A stretch of DNA of 64,000 bases from Roseicyclus marinus. Lineage in GTDB: Bacteria; Pseudomonadota; Alphaproteobacteria; Rhodobacterales; Rhodobacteraceae. The notes under the pieces were generated by a model, which was given only the letters and a program-made list of their open reading frames with translations, searched no databases and was not told the DNA's origin. Within the stretch, counting starts at the first letter, position 1; every line of letters begins with the position of its first letter. The translations under genes were made by a program, and so were the position numbers. Shown here piece after piece: positions 25,533 to 34,187 of this stretch. Where the stretch lies: positions 248,001 through 312,000 of the forward strand of contig NZ_JASJOF010000001.1 in assembly GCF_030163795.1 (NCBI RefSeq). Direction: 5' to 3'.

Positions 25533-26621
25533 CTAAGTGCGGGCATTCCGTCGCAACAGCCAGACAAAGAAGATCCCCCCCACGAGGCCCGTTACGACGC
25601 CGATGGGCATGTCTTCGGGGCGGAGGATGGTGCGGGCAAGGATATCGGCCCAGATCAGGAAAACCGCGCCGGTCAGCATTGCGGCGGGGATGACGCGGGC
25701 GTTATCGCCACCGACGACCAAGCGCACGATATGGGGGATCATCAGGCCGACAAAGCCGATGACACCGGAAAACGCGACCATCATGCCCGTGACCAGTGCC
25801 GAGATCACGAAAACCATGAGCCGGAACCGCGCCACCGGGATGCCGAGTGTTGCAGCGGTCTCATCCCCGATGGTCATGGCGTTGAGCGACCCGGCCACCA
25901 GCCGGAACCAGATCGCCGCCCCGGTTAGCGCCAGTGCGGGCCAGATCAGATGCGCCCATTGCGCAAGGCCGAGCCCGCCAAGGAGCCAGAACACCGCCGT
26001 GTGGGAGGCGCGCGGGTCACCCAGAAAAATCAGCGCATTGGCCAGCGACATCACGATGAAGGACACCGCAACGCCGGTCAGTACCAGCCTGTCGGCGCTG
26101 GTGGCGCGCGCGAAACTGGCAAGCGCCAGCACCAGAAGTGTCGCGGCCAAGGCCCCGAGGAAGGCCATGATCGGGACCGTGGCGAGACCAAGGAACATGC
26201 CTGTGTGAAGCAATGCGAGGATCGCGCCGAAGGCCCCGCCCGATGAAATCCCCAGCAGGTGCGGATCGGCCAACGGGTTGCGCGTGACCGATTGCAGGAC
26301 CGCCCCGACCAGAGCGAGGCCCGCGCCCACAAGCGCTGCCAAAAGCACACGCGGCAGGCGGATTTCCCAAACGATCGCCTCGCGCCCGGTGGACCAGTTC
26401 GCTGTCACGAGATCGGGCGCGATCTTGTCGAGGATCACGCCCCAGACCGTCAGCATGGGGATCGGAACCGCACCGATGGACACGGCGACGGAAATCGACA
26501 GGATCAGCACACCGACCCCCACGCCCCACAGAGCCTGTCGCACGGGGCGCGCGATCAGCCGTGCAGGTGCGGCATCCGTCAGGGTCTGATGAGCGGTCTT
26601 GGAGACGGGGGCGTCGGTCAT
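25533..26621 (-). CDS. btuC: FecCD-type ABC permease, probably for cobalamin
   Basis: 362 residues with about ten membrane helices. FecCD/BtuC family: WEIRLPRVLLAALVGAGLAL, QSVTRNPLADPHLLGISSGG and IGFVGLMIPHIVR are all diagnostic. The family transports cobalamin, haem and siderophores; the B12 riboswitch upstream of the operon argues for cobalamin or a precursor. Last gene of the operon, six bases after the binding-protein gene. The gene symbol follows that context only. Confidence 0.85.
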   Translation of the reverse strand: MTDAPVSKTAHQTLTDAAPARLIARPVRQALWGVGVGVLILSISVAVSIGAVPIPMLTVWGVILDKIAPDLVTANWSTGREAIVWEIRLPRVLLAALVGAGLALVGAVLQSVTRNPLADPHLLGISSGGAFGAILALLHTGMFLGLATVPIMAFLGALAATLLVLALASFARATSADRLVLTGVAVSFIVMSLANALIFLGDPRASHTAVFWLLGGLGLAQWAHLIWPALALTGAAIWFRLVAGSLNAMTIGDETAATLGIPVARFRLMVFVISALVTGMMVAFSGVIGFVGLMIPHIVRLVVGGDNARVIPAAMLTGAVFLIWADILARTILRPEDMPIGVVTGLVGGIFFVWLLRRNART

Positions 26622-26627
26622 CGTCGC

Positions 26628-27563
26628 TTACTGCCCGTGAAAGCCTTCGGCCAACATCCCGATAGCGCGGATATTGCGCGGCCCCGGCGTCGCCTCGACA
26701 TATTCCAGAATGACGAAGCGGTCGTTTACCACGGCATCGATCTCGGCGAAGGCGGGGTTCGAGCGGATGAAGTCGATCTTTTCCTCCGCCGTCACCTCGC
26801 CGTAGTTCACGATTATGATGACCTCGGGATCGCGTTCCACGACCGCCTCCCAAGCTGCATGGGTCCAGCTGCTTTCGACATCGTTCAAGATGTTCACGCC
26901 GCCTGCGGCTTCGATCATCGCGGTCGGCATCGCGTAGCGGCCGGCGGTGAAAGGAGTGTCTTCGCCGCTGTCGTAGACGAAGACGCGCAAGGGATCGCCC
27001 TCGGGGATAAGGGTTTGGATCTCGGCCAATTCGGCCTGCCATCCGGCGATCAGCTGCTCGGCGCGGTCGGAGACGCCAAAGATCAGGCCGAGGTTGCGGA
27101 TGTCGTTATACATGTCATCCATGGCCACCCGGTCACGATCCATGATGTGGATGCAGCTTTCGGTCAGCTCATAGACGGCGATCCCGAACGGCTCGAGCGT
27201 TTCCGGCGTGACTTCGCCCCCAACGCGCATTCCATAGTTCCAGCCCGCGAACCAGAAATCGACATCAGCACCGATGAGGATTTCGCGCGAGGGGTAGCGT
27301 TCGGACAGTTCCGGCAATTCGGCGACGCCCATGCGCATTTCCTCGTCCAGCTTGTTCCAGCCGGAAATCCCGGTGTAGCCCACCATGCGGTCGGTCAGGC
27401 CAAGGACCAGCATCATCTCGGTCAGATTGACGTCGTTGGATGCGGCGCGTTCAGGGGGCGCGTCGAAGGTGATCTCACGGTCACAGCTTTGCACCGTGAC
27501 TGGAAAAGCAAGCGCCGGCACAGCCAGCGCCGTCAGAGCGAGGGCGATGGCGAGAACTTTCAT
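26628..27563 (-). CDS. btuF: Class III substrate-binding protein, probably for cobalamin
   Basis: 311 residues. Signal peptide 1-19 (ending PALA). Fe/B12 periplasmic binding fold: RAASNDVNLTEMMLVLGLTDRMVGYT in the N-lobe, a long backbone helix, and the C-lobe with PEVIIIVNYGE. The two surface Glu residues used to dock with the permease are plausible in both lobes. Two Cys (SCDR and ESCIH) may form a disulfide. Its start overlaps the ATPase stop (ATGA). Confidence 0.8.
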   Translation of the reverse strand: MKVLAIALALTALAVPALAFPVTVQSCDREITFDAPPERAASNDVNLTEMMLVLGLTDRMVGYTGISGWNKLDEEMRMGVAELPELSERYPSREILIGADVDFWFAGWNYGMRVGGEVTPETLEPFGIAVYELTESCIHIMDRDRVAMDDMYNDIRNLGLIFGVSDRAEQLIAGWQAELAEIQTLIPEGDPLRVFVYDSGEDTPFTAGRYAMPTAMIEAAGGVNILNDVESSWTHAAWEAVVERDPEVIIIVNYGEVTAEEKIDFIRSNPAFAEIDAVVNDRFVILEYVEATPGPRNIRAIGMLAEGFHGQ

Positions 27564-28360
27564 GACATGTACTCCATAGCTGTGTCATCGAGGTCGGTGG
27601 GTAGGGCGAAATCGAACCGGGCCTTTCCGACCGGGGTCGCGCAGACGCCGAATGCGAGACGGATCAACTCGGGCGTCAGCACTTCTGCGACGGGTCCGAA
27701 GGCTAGGGGATGACCGTTCCGCAGAACCAGCAGGTCGTCGGCAAACCCCCGCACCAGGTTCAGATCGTGTAACGAGGCCACCACGGTAGCTCCGAGGCCG
27801 CGCACCAATCGCAGCACTTGAAGCTGATGACGGATGTCGAGGTGGTTGGTCGGTTCGTCCAGCACGATCAGCCCGGGTTCTTGCGCAAGCGCACGGGCCA
27901 CCATGACGCGCTGGCGTTCGCCACCTGACAGCGTGCCCAACGAACGATGCGCATATTCGCGCAGGTTCATCCGGTCGAGCGCGTGGTCCACGACATGGGC
28001 GTCCCGGTCCGAGGCCACGGAAAACGCATGTCGGTGCGGAGCACGGCCAAGGGCCACCACCTCGGCTACGGTAAGGGCAAAATCGGTCGGCTGTTCTTGC
28101 AACACGGCCGCGACCCGCTGCGCCACGCGGCGCGCGCTCATGTCGTGGATCGAGGTGCCGTCGAGCAGGACGCGCCCGGCTTCGGGCCGGTGGAATCGGT
28201 AGATCAGGCGCAGAAGGGTGGATTTTCCCGCGCCGTTCGCGCCGAGCACACCAAGGATGCGGCCGGGTTTCAGGCTGAGCGTCACGGGATGCAGAATGCC
28301 ACCGCCCCAAGCGACAGCGTCCAGATCAAGGCGGGCGGGCGGAACCGGAGGACACGTCAT
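27560..28360 (-). CDS. btuD: ABC ATPase, probably for cobalamin
   Basis: 266 residues. FecE/BtuD-type ATPase: Walker A GANGAGKST, signature LSGGERQR, Walker B LIVLDEPTNHLD, H-loop SLHD. The ATG at 28360 has AAGGCGCAGACCCG upstream, and the start overlaps the stop of an uncertain leader frame by ATGA. First clear gene after the cobalamin riboswitch. Confidence 0.88.
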   Translation of the reverse strand: MTCPPVPPARLDLDAVAWGGGILHPVTLSLKPGRILGVLGANGAGKSTLLRLIYRFHRPEAGRVLLDGTSIHDMSARRVAQRVAAVLQEQPTDFALTVAEVVALGRAPHRHAFSVASDRDAHVVDHALDRMNLREYAHRSLGTLSGGERQRVMVARALAQEPGLIVLDEPTNHLDIRHQLQVLRLVRGLGATVVASLHDLNLVRGFADDLLVLRNGHPLAFGPVAEVLTPELIRLAFGVCATPVGKARFDFALPTDLDDTAMEYMS

Positions 28361-28692
28361 CGGGTCTGCGCCTTCTTTGTGTCCGTTAGCCGCGTAAATG
28401 GATGGATCCGGTTGCCGCCGTGATCCAGAGGCGGGATGCGTCCGAGGCTCATGTCCGGCACAACCATAGACCGTATGGCGCGGGGCAGGAACCCGTGCGC
28501 GGCCTTGAAACAGGCATCGACTGTCAAAGCAGCGCCGGGGACAGCGCGCGCCAACCGACGTGCCCCGCATTCATCGGGACGGCCGTCGCCCGTTTTGCGT
28601 TTGTCACGGCAGCGAAGGCGGGTTGGAGGGGAAAGCTCAGTCTCGACCACCTGTTCCGCCTTTCCAGAGGCGGCGGCAGGTCGTGTGCGCAA
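28357..28692 (-). CDS. Uncertain leader frame before the B12 ATPase gene
   Basis: A 111-codon frame from a TTG at 28692 to a TGA that overlaps the ATPase start as ATGA. The overlap and position favour a real gene; the composition (Arg/Pro-rich start, no recognisable domain) argues against. A separate short frame at 28637-28747 (36 residues, opens MLNAIRTRFSRR) has an excellent AGGAG site eight bases before its ATG, directly after the riboswitch. Either frame may be a leader peptide, or both may be remnants of one frameshifted gene. I cannot decide. Confidence 0.25.
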   Translation of the reverse strand: MRTRPAAASGKAEQVVETELSPPTRLRCRDKRKTGDGRPDECGARRLARAVPGAALTVDACFKAAHGFLPRAIRSMVVPDMSLGRIPPLDHGGNRIHPFTRLTDTKKAQTR

Positions 28693-28789
28693 GCAAAGGT
28701 GCTGCGCTGATGCGTCTCGAAAATCTTGTCCGAATGGCGTTCAGCATCGTTCCACTCCTACCAGGACACCCCGCCCGGTTGATCGCGTT

Positions 28790-28980
28790 GATCAGCAGGC
28801 AGGTCTCCTGACTCGCGGCTCATATGCTGGCGCCTACCTTCCCAACCGGTCACCCGGTCAGTGGCATCATCGGCGTCAACGCTCCGCTTACAGTTGCGGG
28901 GGCAGTCGAGGCATTGGGTTTTGCCCGCACCTCGTTCCCTTTTAGCGCCACCGGGAAGTGGCGACCATGCTGACACGCGC
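28790..28980 (-). promoter_or_regulatory. Cobalamin riboswitch
   Basis: On the minus strand the conserved elements appear in order: GCTAAAAGGGAA, GGTGCGG, GACTGCCCCCGCAACTGTAAGC, GATGCCACTG, GGGAAGG, and the B12 box GAGCCGCGAGTCAGGAGACCTGCC. Bound adenosyl- or other cobalamin shuts off the downstream genes in this RNA class. The downstream genes are the ABC importer, about 430 bases away, with an unexplained leader between. A strong ribosome site (AGGAG) follows about 40 bases after the B12 box, fitting control at translation initiation. Confidence 0.93.
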
Positions 28981-29135
28981 ACATGGTGTGAAACGTGGTC
29001 CTGTGTCAAATGATAGTTTCCCCATGGTTGTTTTGCGGCAGGCGGTCTCTCTCGTCAGGTTGCCTTGCCGTTCCCCCGACATCGGATCGGCTGAAGACAG
29101 CCTGTGCCGGGGCGGTGCGTTCTGCGTGTCCGAAG

Positions 29136-29168
29136 AAAAAGGCCGCGCCCCGGGGGGTGCGGCCTTTT
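29136..29168. terminator. Bidirectional rho-independent terminator
   Basis: AAAAGGCCGC and GCGGCCTTTT flank a GC-rich loop, so a T run follows the stem on either strand. It lies 50 bases beyond the stop of the GMC oxidoreductase gene, which it should terminate, and upstream of the riboswitch promoter. Confidence 0.85.
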
Positions 29169-29217
29169 CCGTCATGCTTGCAAAGGGGCGCTCATACGCC
29201 CCCGAGGTCGACTGGGA

Positions 29218-30789
29218 TCACAGATTGCCGGCCGACATCTCCCGGGCGATATGGTCCGCCTGACGGATCGCCAGAGCCACGATGGTCAGCGTCGGGTTTT
29301 CTGCTGCACCCGTCGTGAAGACCGACCCGTCCGAGACGAAAAGGTTGGCGATGTCGTGGGTCTGGCCCCAACGATTCACCACCCCGTCGCGCGCATGTTC
29401 GGACATCCGGTTGGTGCCGAGGTTGTGCGTCGACGGATAGGGCGGCGTCGGCAGGGTGCGGGTCGCCCCGACGGCATCATAGATCGCCTGACCGCGGGCA
29501 TAGGCGTGGTTACGCATCGCGATGTCGTTGGGGTGATCGCTGAAATGCACGTTCGCCACCGGCAGGCCGAAGCGGTCCGTGACATCGTGGTTCAACGTCA
29601 CACGGTTGGTTTCTTGCGGCATGTCCTCACCCACGATCCACATGCCCGCCATATTCTCGTAGCTGTCGAGGGCGGTGGTGAATTCGCGGCCCCAGCCGCC
29701 CGGATCGAGGAAGGCGGCCATGAAGGGCAGGCCAAGCGCCAGCGTCTCGAGTTCGTAACCCGCGACGAAGCCGCGCGACGGATCGTGGCGCGCCTCGTCT
29801 TGGATGATGCCGGCCATGGTCGTGCCGCGCCACATCTTCACGGGCTTGTCGAAGACGCCGTAGACCGATCCCGTGACGTGGCGCATGTAGTTGCGCCCCA
29901 CCTGACCCGAGGAATTGGCGAGGCCGTCGGGGAACATGGAGCTTGCCGAATTAAGCAACAGACGCGGGCTTTCGAAGGAATTGCCCGCAACCGCGACGAT
30001 GCGTGCGCGCTGGAACTGCAGGTTGCCGTCGCGGTCGAAATACTCGACGCCCGTCACCAGCCCGCGGTCGTCATGCAAGATGCGCGCGACATGGGCGTTT
30101 TCGCGCACCTCAAGATTGCCGGTCGCCTCGCCCCTCGGGATGTCGGTATAGGCCGCCGACCACTTGGCGCCCCATTTGCAGCCTTGGAAGCAGAACCCGG
30201 TCTGCTGGCAGGGCGGCCGCCCGTCGTAATCGGACGAGTTGATCGCCATGCGGCCGGTGTGCACCTCTTGGTAGCCGAGCGCGCGGGCGCCTGCCTCGAA
30301 GACCTTGAAGTTGTTGTTGCCGGGCAGCCCCTCGCGCCCGCCGGTGCGGGTCACGCCCAGCTTGGTTTCGGCCAGCTCGTACCACGGCGCCATCTCGGCG
30401 TCGTCGATGGGCCAGTCGAGGAGGTTTGCGCCCTGCACGCGGCCATAGGTCGTCGCGGCTTTCCATTCATGTGGCTGGAACCGGATCGAGGCGCCCGCCC
30501 AATGGGTCGTGGTGCCGCCCACGGCTTTGACGATCCATGCCGGAAGGCCCGAGAAATCCCTTGCGACGCGCCAGTCGCCGGAGGTGGTGCGCGGGTCGGT
30601 CCAAGCCAGTTGCCCGAAACTGTCCCACTCGTCGTTGATGTAATCTTCGGGCAGGTAGCGCCCGCCGGCTTCGAGAGCCACGACACTGACGCCACGCTGG
30701 GCCAGTTCGTTGGCCAGTACGCCGCCGCCAGCGCCGGTGCCGATGATGACGACCACGCCGTCGTCGTTGAGGTCGAATGGAGCTGCCAT
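29218..30789 (-). CDS. GMC-family oxidoreductase (gluconate dehydrogenase large-subunit type)
   Basis: 523 residues. FAD-binding fold with VVIIGTGAGGGVLANELA, then LEAGGRYL; a substrate domain; and a C-terminal part with STHNLGTNRMS and GAAENPTLTIVALA, where the catalytic His/Asn pair of GMC enzymes lies. A Cys-containing loop QTGFCFQGCKWGAK is typical of the membrane-associated sugar/polyol dehydrogenase branch. It is made without a signal and probably rides out with the Tat-signal small subunit encoded 20 bases upstream. Oxidises a sugar, gluconate or polyol; the acceptor is unknown, since no cytochrome c subunit gene is nearby. Confidence 0.88.
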   Translation of the reverse strand: MAAPFDLNDDGVVVIIGTGAGGGVLANELAQRGVSVVALEAGGRYLPEDYINDEWDSFGQLAWTDPRTTSGDWRVARDFSGLPAWIVKAVGGTTTHWAGASIRFQPHEWKAATTYGRVQGANLLDWPIDDAEMAPWYELAETKLGVTRTGGREGLPGNNNFKVFEAGARALGYQEVHTGRMAINSSDYDGRPPCQQTGFCFQGCKWGAKWSAAYTDIPRGEATGNLEVRENAHVARILHDDRGLVTGVEYFDRDGNLQFQRARIVAVAGNSFESPRLLLNSASSMFPDGLANSSGQVGRNYMRHVTGSVYGVFDKPVKMWRGTTMAGIIQDEARHDPSRGFVAGYELETLALGLPFMAAFLDPGGWGREFTTALDSYENMAGMWIVGEDMPQETNRVTLNHDVTDRFGLPVANVHFSDHPNDIAMRNHAYARGQAIYDAVGATRTLPTPPYPSTHNLGTNRMSEHARDGVVNRWGQTHDIANLFVSDGSVFTTGAAENPTLTIVALAIRQADHIAREMSAGNL

Positions 30790-30809
30790 GGTGTGTCCTC
30801 CCTTTCAGA

Positions 30810-31331
30810 TCACAGCCAGGTGATGTCGTCGAAGCCGCGGTAGAGGTATCCACCTTGGCTGTAGCTTTCGCCCTCGTAGCCGAAGAGCGGCCAGACCTCT
30901 TTTTGGTTGTAGAGGCCGGTCACCAGACCGCCGCGGATCTGCTGGAAGAAGGGGCTTTCTTCCATAGCCCGCAGGATGTCGACGCGGTCTCGCTCCCAGC
31001 CGGTCCCGAGGTAGCTCGGGAAACCCCGGCCACGGGCAGCGGCGTCGAGCGCCTGAATGCCTGCCGTGATCGCCTCGGCCTGTTCGGCGCTGTCGTAGCC
31101 ACGCACGGCGATGACGTAATATTCATCGGCAACATGGTCGTGCGGGTAGATGTCACGCGCCATCTGCACGAGCGTCGCGAAGGTTTCGGGGTCGAGATGG
31201 GTTGTTTCGATCGCCCATGCTGCATCAGGGGCGGCGACGAAGCCGGCCCCAAGGACAAAGGCGCCCGCGGCGCTGGCGCGTGCCAGAAGCTGGCGACGTG
31301 TCAGACCACGACTGGTCTGTGGCTTGCTCAT
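30810..31331 (-). CDS. Tat-exported gluconate 2-dehydrogenase subunit 3-like protein
   Basis: 173 residues. The N-terminus carries a twin-arginine signal (LTRRQLLARAS, hydrophobic core, AWA cleavage). The mature part has ETFATLVQMARDIYPHD and GRGFPSYLGTGWERDRVDILRAMEESPFFQ, the pattern of the gluconate 2-dehydrogenase subunit 3 family, small partners that escort GMC flavoproteins through the Tat system. Directly upstream of the GMC gene, as expected for a pair. Confidence 0.85.
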   Translation of the reverse strand: MSKPQTSRGLTRRQLLARASAAGAFVLGAGFVAAPDAAWAIETTHLDPETFATLVQMARDIYPHDHVADEYYVIAVRGYDSAEQAEAITAGIQALDAAARGRGFPSYLGTGWERDRVDILRAMEESPFFQQIRGGLVTGLYNQKEVWPLFGYEGESYSQGGYLYRGFDDITWL

Positions 31332-31384
31332 GGTAGTTCCTCCCTTGAAAATCGGCGATGCCTCCCCGCACCGCCTTTGGCCGG

Positions 31385-31780
31385 TTACTGGAACCGGCCG
31401 CCTCTTTGCAGAACCTCGATCTGGTAACCGTCCGGATCCGCGACGAAGAAGAAGCGCGCGATCACGTCGCCGGCGGGGGCGAAGTCGACCAGCTTGCGCG
31501 GGGCAAGCCCTGCTTCCTCAAAGCGCGCGTGTTCGGCGGCGGCATCGGGAACCGACACCGCGAAATGTCCGTAGCCGTCACCCAGCGCATAGGGCTCGGT
31601 CCGGTCCTTGTTGATGGTCAGTTCCAGTTCGAACGTGCTTTCCGCGTTCGACAGGTAGACCAGCGTGAAATTCGGAAAATCGAGCCGGTCCGCCACCTCC
31701 AGGCCAAAGGCCTCGCGATAGAAGGCGACCGAGCGCCCCTCGTCCAGCACTCGGATCATGCTGTGGATTGCCTTGGCCAA
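31385..31780 (-). CDS. Glyoxalase I-like VOC protein
   Basis: 131 residues in the vicinal-oxygen-chelate fold. The four metal-ligand positions of glyoxalase I are in place: HSMIRV (His), FELELT (Glu), YGHFAV (His), YQIEVL (Glu). It would convert the methylglyoxal-glutathione hemithioacetal to S-lactoylglutathione, but VOC proteins vary. Probably co-transcribed with the Tat and GMC genes (53-base gap). Start at 31780. Confidence 0.85.
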   Translation of the reverse strand: MAKAIHSMIRVLDEGRSVAFYREAFGLEVADRLDFPNFTLVYLSNAESTFELELTINKDRTEPYALGDGYGHFAVSVPDAAAEHARFEEAGLAPRKLVDFAPAGDVIARFFFVADPDGYQIEVLQRGGRFQ

Positions 31781-31885
31781 CGCTCTCTCTCCTGTCCGTG
31801 GTCTCGTATCGGAACAGGATAGAATCGCGGGTGTGGAGGGCGGGTAGTATCGGGATACTACCCTCGAGTTTACCGTGCGCGCACC

Positions 31886-32179
31886 CTATTCCGCCGCGAT
31901 CTGCGCCGCCTGAGGACGGGCGCCAGAGGCGAGAAAAACCAGACAGGCCGTGCGCAGCAGCGAGGTGAAATTCGGCGGCTCGCCGCGCAGGATGAGCACC
32001 TCGGAATGCAGTTGCGAGATGAAGGCGGGCGTGGATACGCCGTCATTGGTCGAAATCTGGTCCAGAATATCCCAAAAGGCGTTTTCGAGCCTGATGCTGG
32101 TGCTCTGGCCATTGATCCTGAGCCGCCGTGTGGTCAGGGCGTAGCGGTGCGGGTCCTGTCCGGCAAAGACTTCACACAT
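31886..32179 (-). CDS. Ribbon-helix-helix domain protein
   Basis: 97 residues. The central TRRLRINGQSTSIRLENAFWDIL has the beta strand and helices of the RHH_4 ribbon-helix-helix family (about 65-80 residues, common in alphaproteobacteria, usually unannotated). A very strong AAAGGAGG ribosome site precedes the ATG at 32179; the frame upstream is not coding. Targets unknown. Confidence 0.75.
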   Translation of the reverse strand: MCEVFAGQDPHRYALTTRRLRINGQSTSIRLENAFWDILDQISTNDGVSTPAFISQLHSEVLILRGEPPNFTSLLRTACLVFLASGARPQAAQIAAE

Positions 32180-32299
32180 GGCTTCCTCCTTTCCCTGTCG
32201 AAGATGAACAGCACCGGCCGGTCTGGGGCCGATGCTGTGCAAAGGTTTGGGGCAGCAGTGAATGCTGTCCAGAACAATTGTCGCTGCAGCTGCGAAGTA

Positions 32300-33112
32300 T
32301 CAGTCAAACATGTCTGGCTGATCGACCACGAGCTGGTTCCAGATCGTCTGGAAATGCAGCCAGCCGATGTATTCACTGCCCACATGTTCACGCGAATAGC
32401 GGGCGCGGTCGGGCGGGATGCGGATCGGCTCGATCCCCGAAGCGGCGATGGCAAGTTGTTGCTGGCAGCAGCGTTCCAGCGCGATGAACCAGAAGGCCGC
32501 GCTTTCGATGGAGTGGCGGCTGGCTGTCAGCAGGCCATGGTTCTGGTGCAATGCGGCCTTCACGCCCTTGAAGGCCTTGGAGACGTCGGAGCCTGCGTGG
32601 TTTTCCACCGCAACCGCGCCGCCATGTTCGCCGATCACCACGTGATCCTCGAAAAAGGCGCAGGCATCTTGGGTGATCGGGTCGATGGGCAGGCCCGTCG
32701 CGCACCATGCTGTGCCATAGGTCGTGTGGGCATGGCACATCGCGATGATGTCGGGATGTTCTTCATGCACATTGGCGTGAAGGATGAAGCCCGCGCGGTT
32801 CACGGCATGGGTACCCTCGATGACACGGCCCGCATGATCCACAAGGATCAGGTTCGACATCTTCACCTTGTCGAAATGCACGCACATCGGGTTGGTCCAG
32901 TAGAGCTCGGGGCGTTCGGGGTCGCGCACCGTCAGATGGCCGGCAAAGCCGTAGTCGAAGCCTTGCTGCGCAAAGGCGCGGCAGGCAGCGACCAGACGTT
33001 CCTTGCGGTGGCGCCGTTCCTCCTCGACGGTGGCGAATTCCGGCAGTTCCGGAAAGATCAGCCCGTCCTGTTCGGGCTGGTAGATGGATACGCGATTTCC
33101 GAGATCGAGCAT
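32300..33112 (-). CDS. Class II aldolase/adducin family protein
   Basis: 270 residues of the AraD/FucA-type family. Zn-binding His pair in MCHAHTTYG (about residues 125-127) and a third His in NHGLLT (about 190). FAGHLTVRDPERPELYWTNP contains the substrate-phosphate loop region, though the classical NxSxR motif is altered (AGHLTVRD), as in many non-sugar-phosphate members. Reaction therefore uncertain. Divergent from a LysR gene with a palindrome in the 154-base spacer. Confidence 0.8.
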   Translation of the reverse strand: MLDLGNRVSIYQPEQDGLIFPELPEFATVEEERRHRKERLVAACRAFAQQGFDYGFAGHLTVRDPERPELYWTNPMCVHFDKVKMSNLILVDHAGRVIEGTHAVNRAGFILHANVHEEHPDIIAMCHAHTTYGTAWCATGLPIDPITQDACAFFEDHVVIGEHGGAVAVENHAGSDVSKAFKGVKAALHQNHGLLTASRHSIESAAFWFIALERCCQQQLAIAASGIEPIRIPPDRARYSREHVGSEYIGWLHFQTIWNQLVVDQPDMFD

Positions 33113-33238
33113 GGGTCTGATCCTCCCCCAAGATGCGGTGCTGCGGGCGGGGGCGCTGCGGCCTCCTCCTTGCCGCGCGGCCACACCGCCACCGGTGCAG
33201 TATTGAAACGCGCGGCGGAACGGGCAATTCTGATTGTG

Positions 33239-33253
33239 CAATAACTGTTATTG
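33239..33253. promoter_or_regulatory. 15-base palindrome, likely LysR operator
   Basis: CAATAAC-T-GTTATTG is a perfect inverted repeat with one central base, 13 bases before the LysR start codon and in the spacer with the divergent aldolase gene. LysR regulators bind T-N11-A palindromes and often block their own promoter. Confidence 0.5.
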
Positions 33254-33266
33254 CCACGAGGGGCGG

Positions 33267-34187
33267 ATGCGGGACGATCGACTGGTGGAGATGCGGGTCT
33301 TCCGCGCCTTGGTGGAAAGCGGCAGCTTCAGCAGCGCCGCGCGTGTGCTGGGGGCAAGCCAACCCTTTGTCAGCCAGACGATCCAACGCCTAGAGGCACG
33401 GCTGGAGACCAAGCTTCTGCACCGCACCACGCGCGGACAGCGCATGACACCGGCGGGCGAACGCTTTTTCGAGGCGGCGCGCCACGCCCTCGACACGCTC
33501 GAACAGGCCGAGGCGACATGGCAGATCGAGGCCGCTCAAATCGCCGGACGGCTGCGCGTCTCGGCGCCGATCGCCTTCGGCTTGGATCGCGTCACGCCCT
33601 TGATGCGGGAGTTCCTGTCGCGTCATCCGGGGCTGTCGCTGGATCTGAGGCTGACAGATGATCACGAGGATCTGATAGCGGACGGCATCGATGTGGCGAT
33701 CCGCATGGGGCCGCTCACCGACTCCACGCTGCATCACCGGCGCCTGTGCCGCCTGCGTCGGTTGGTCGTGGCCGCGCCGTCTTTGGTGCAGAACGGTGAA
33801 CCCCCGGCCACGTTGGACGACCTTGCGCGGATGCCCATGCTAGCCTGGGACGTCACACGCGAGCATCTGAACCGCTGGCGATTCCTGAAGAACGGTGAGC
33901 GGCTCACATTCCATGCCCAGAGCCGGTTCCGCAGCAATCAGGGCATGTCGCTTTTTCAGATGTGCCTTGATGGTGTCGGGGTGATGCGTGTGGCCGAACA
34001 TCTGGCGCGCCCGGCGATCCGTGACGGCCGTTTGACAGAGCTTTTGCCCGATCACGCGCCAGCGGATGACACGGCGATCCAAGCTGTGTTCCTTCCCGAC
34101 CGGGATATGGTTCCGCGCCTGCGCAGCTTCGTCGACATGTTGGTCGAGGCCTTCCGCAAGCCTGACTGGGAATTGGACCGCCCCTGA
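33267..34187 (+). CDS. LysR-family transcriptional regulator
   Basis: 306 residues. N-terminal winged HTH (about 6-65: MRVFRALVESGSFSSAARVL, SQTIQRLEARL, LLHRTTRGQRMTPAG), then the type-2 periplasmic-binding-protein effector domain. The ATG at 33267 has GAGGGGCGG before it. It belongs to the branch with RLTDDHEDLIADGIDVAIR, typical of regulators of catabolic or redox genes. Probably controls the divergent aldolase gene. Confidence 0.9.
   Translation: MRDDRLVEMRVFRALVESGSFSSAARVLGASQPFVSQTIQRLEARLETKLLHRTTRGQRMTPAGERFFEAARHALDTLEQAEATWQIEAAQIAGRLRVSAPIAFGLDRVTPLMREFLSRHPGLSLDLRLTDDHEDLIADGIDVAIRMGPLTDSTLHHRRLCRLRRLVVAAPSLVQNGEPPATLDDLARMPMLAWDVTREHLNRWRFLKNGERLTFHAQSRFRSNQGMSLFQMCLDGVGVMRVAEHLARPAIRDGRLTELLPDHAPADDTAIQAVFLPDRDMVPRLRSFVDMLVEAFRKPDWELDRP

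Noticed and set aside
29104-30843. A 579-codon plus-strand frame opposite the GMC oxidoreductase gene
   Set aside because: It begins inside the terminator and has the same high-GC antisense character. The GMC protein has all family motifs.
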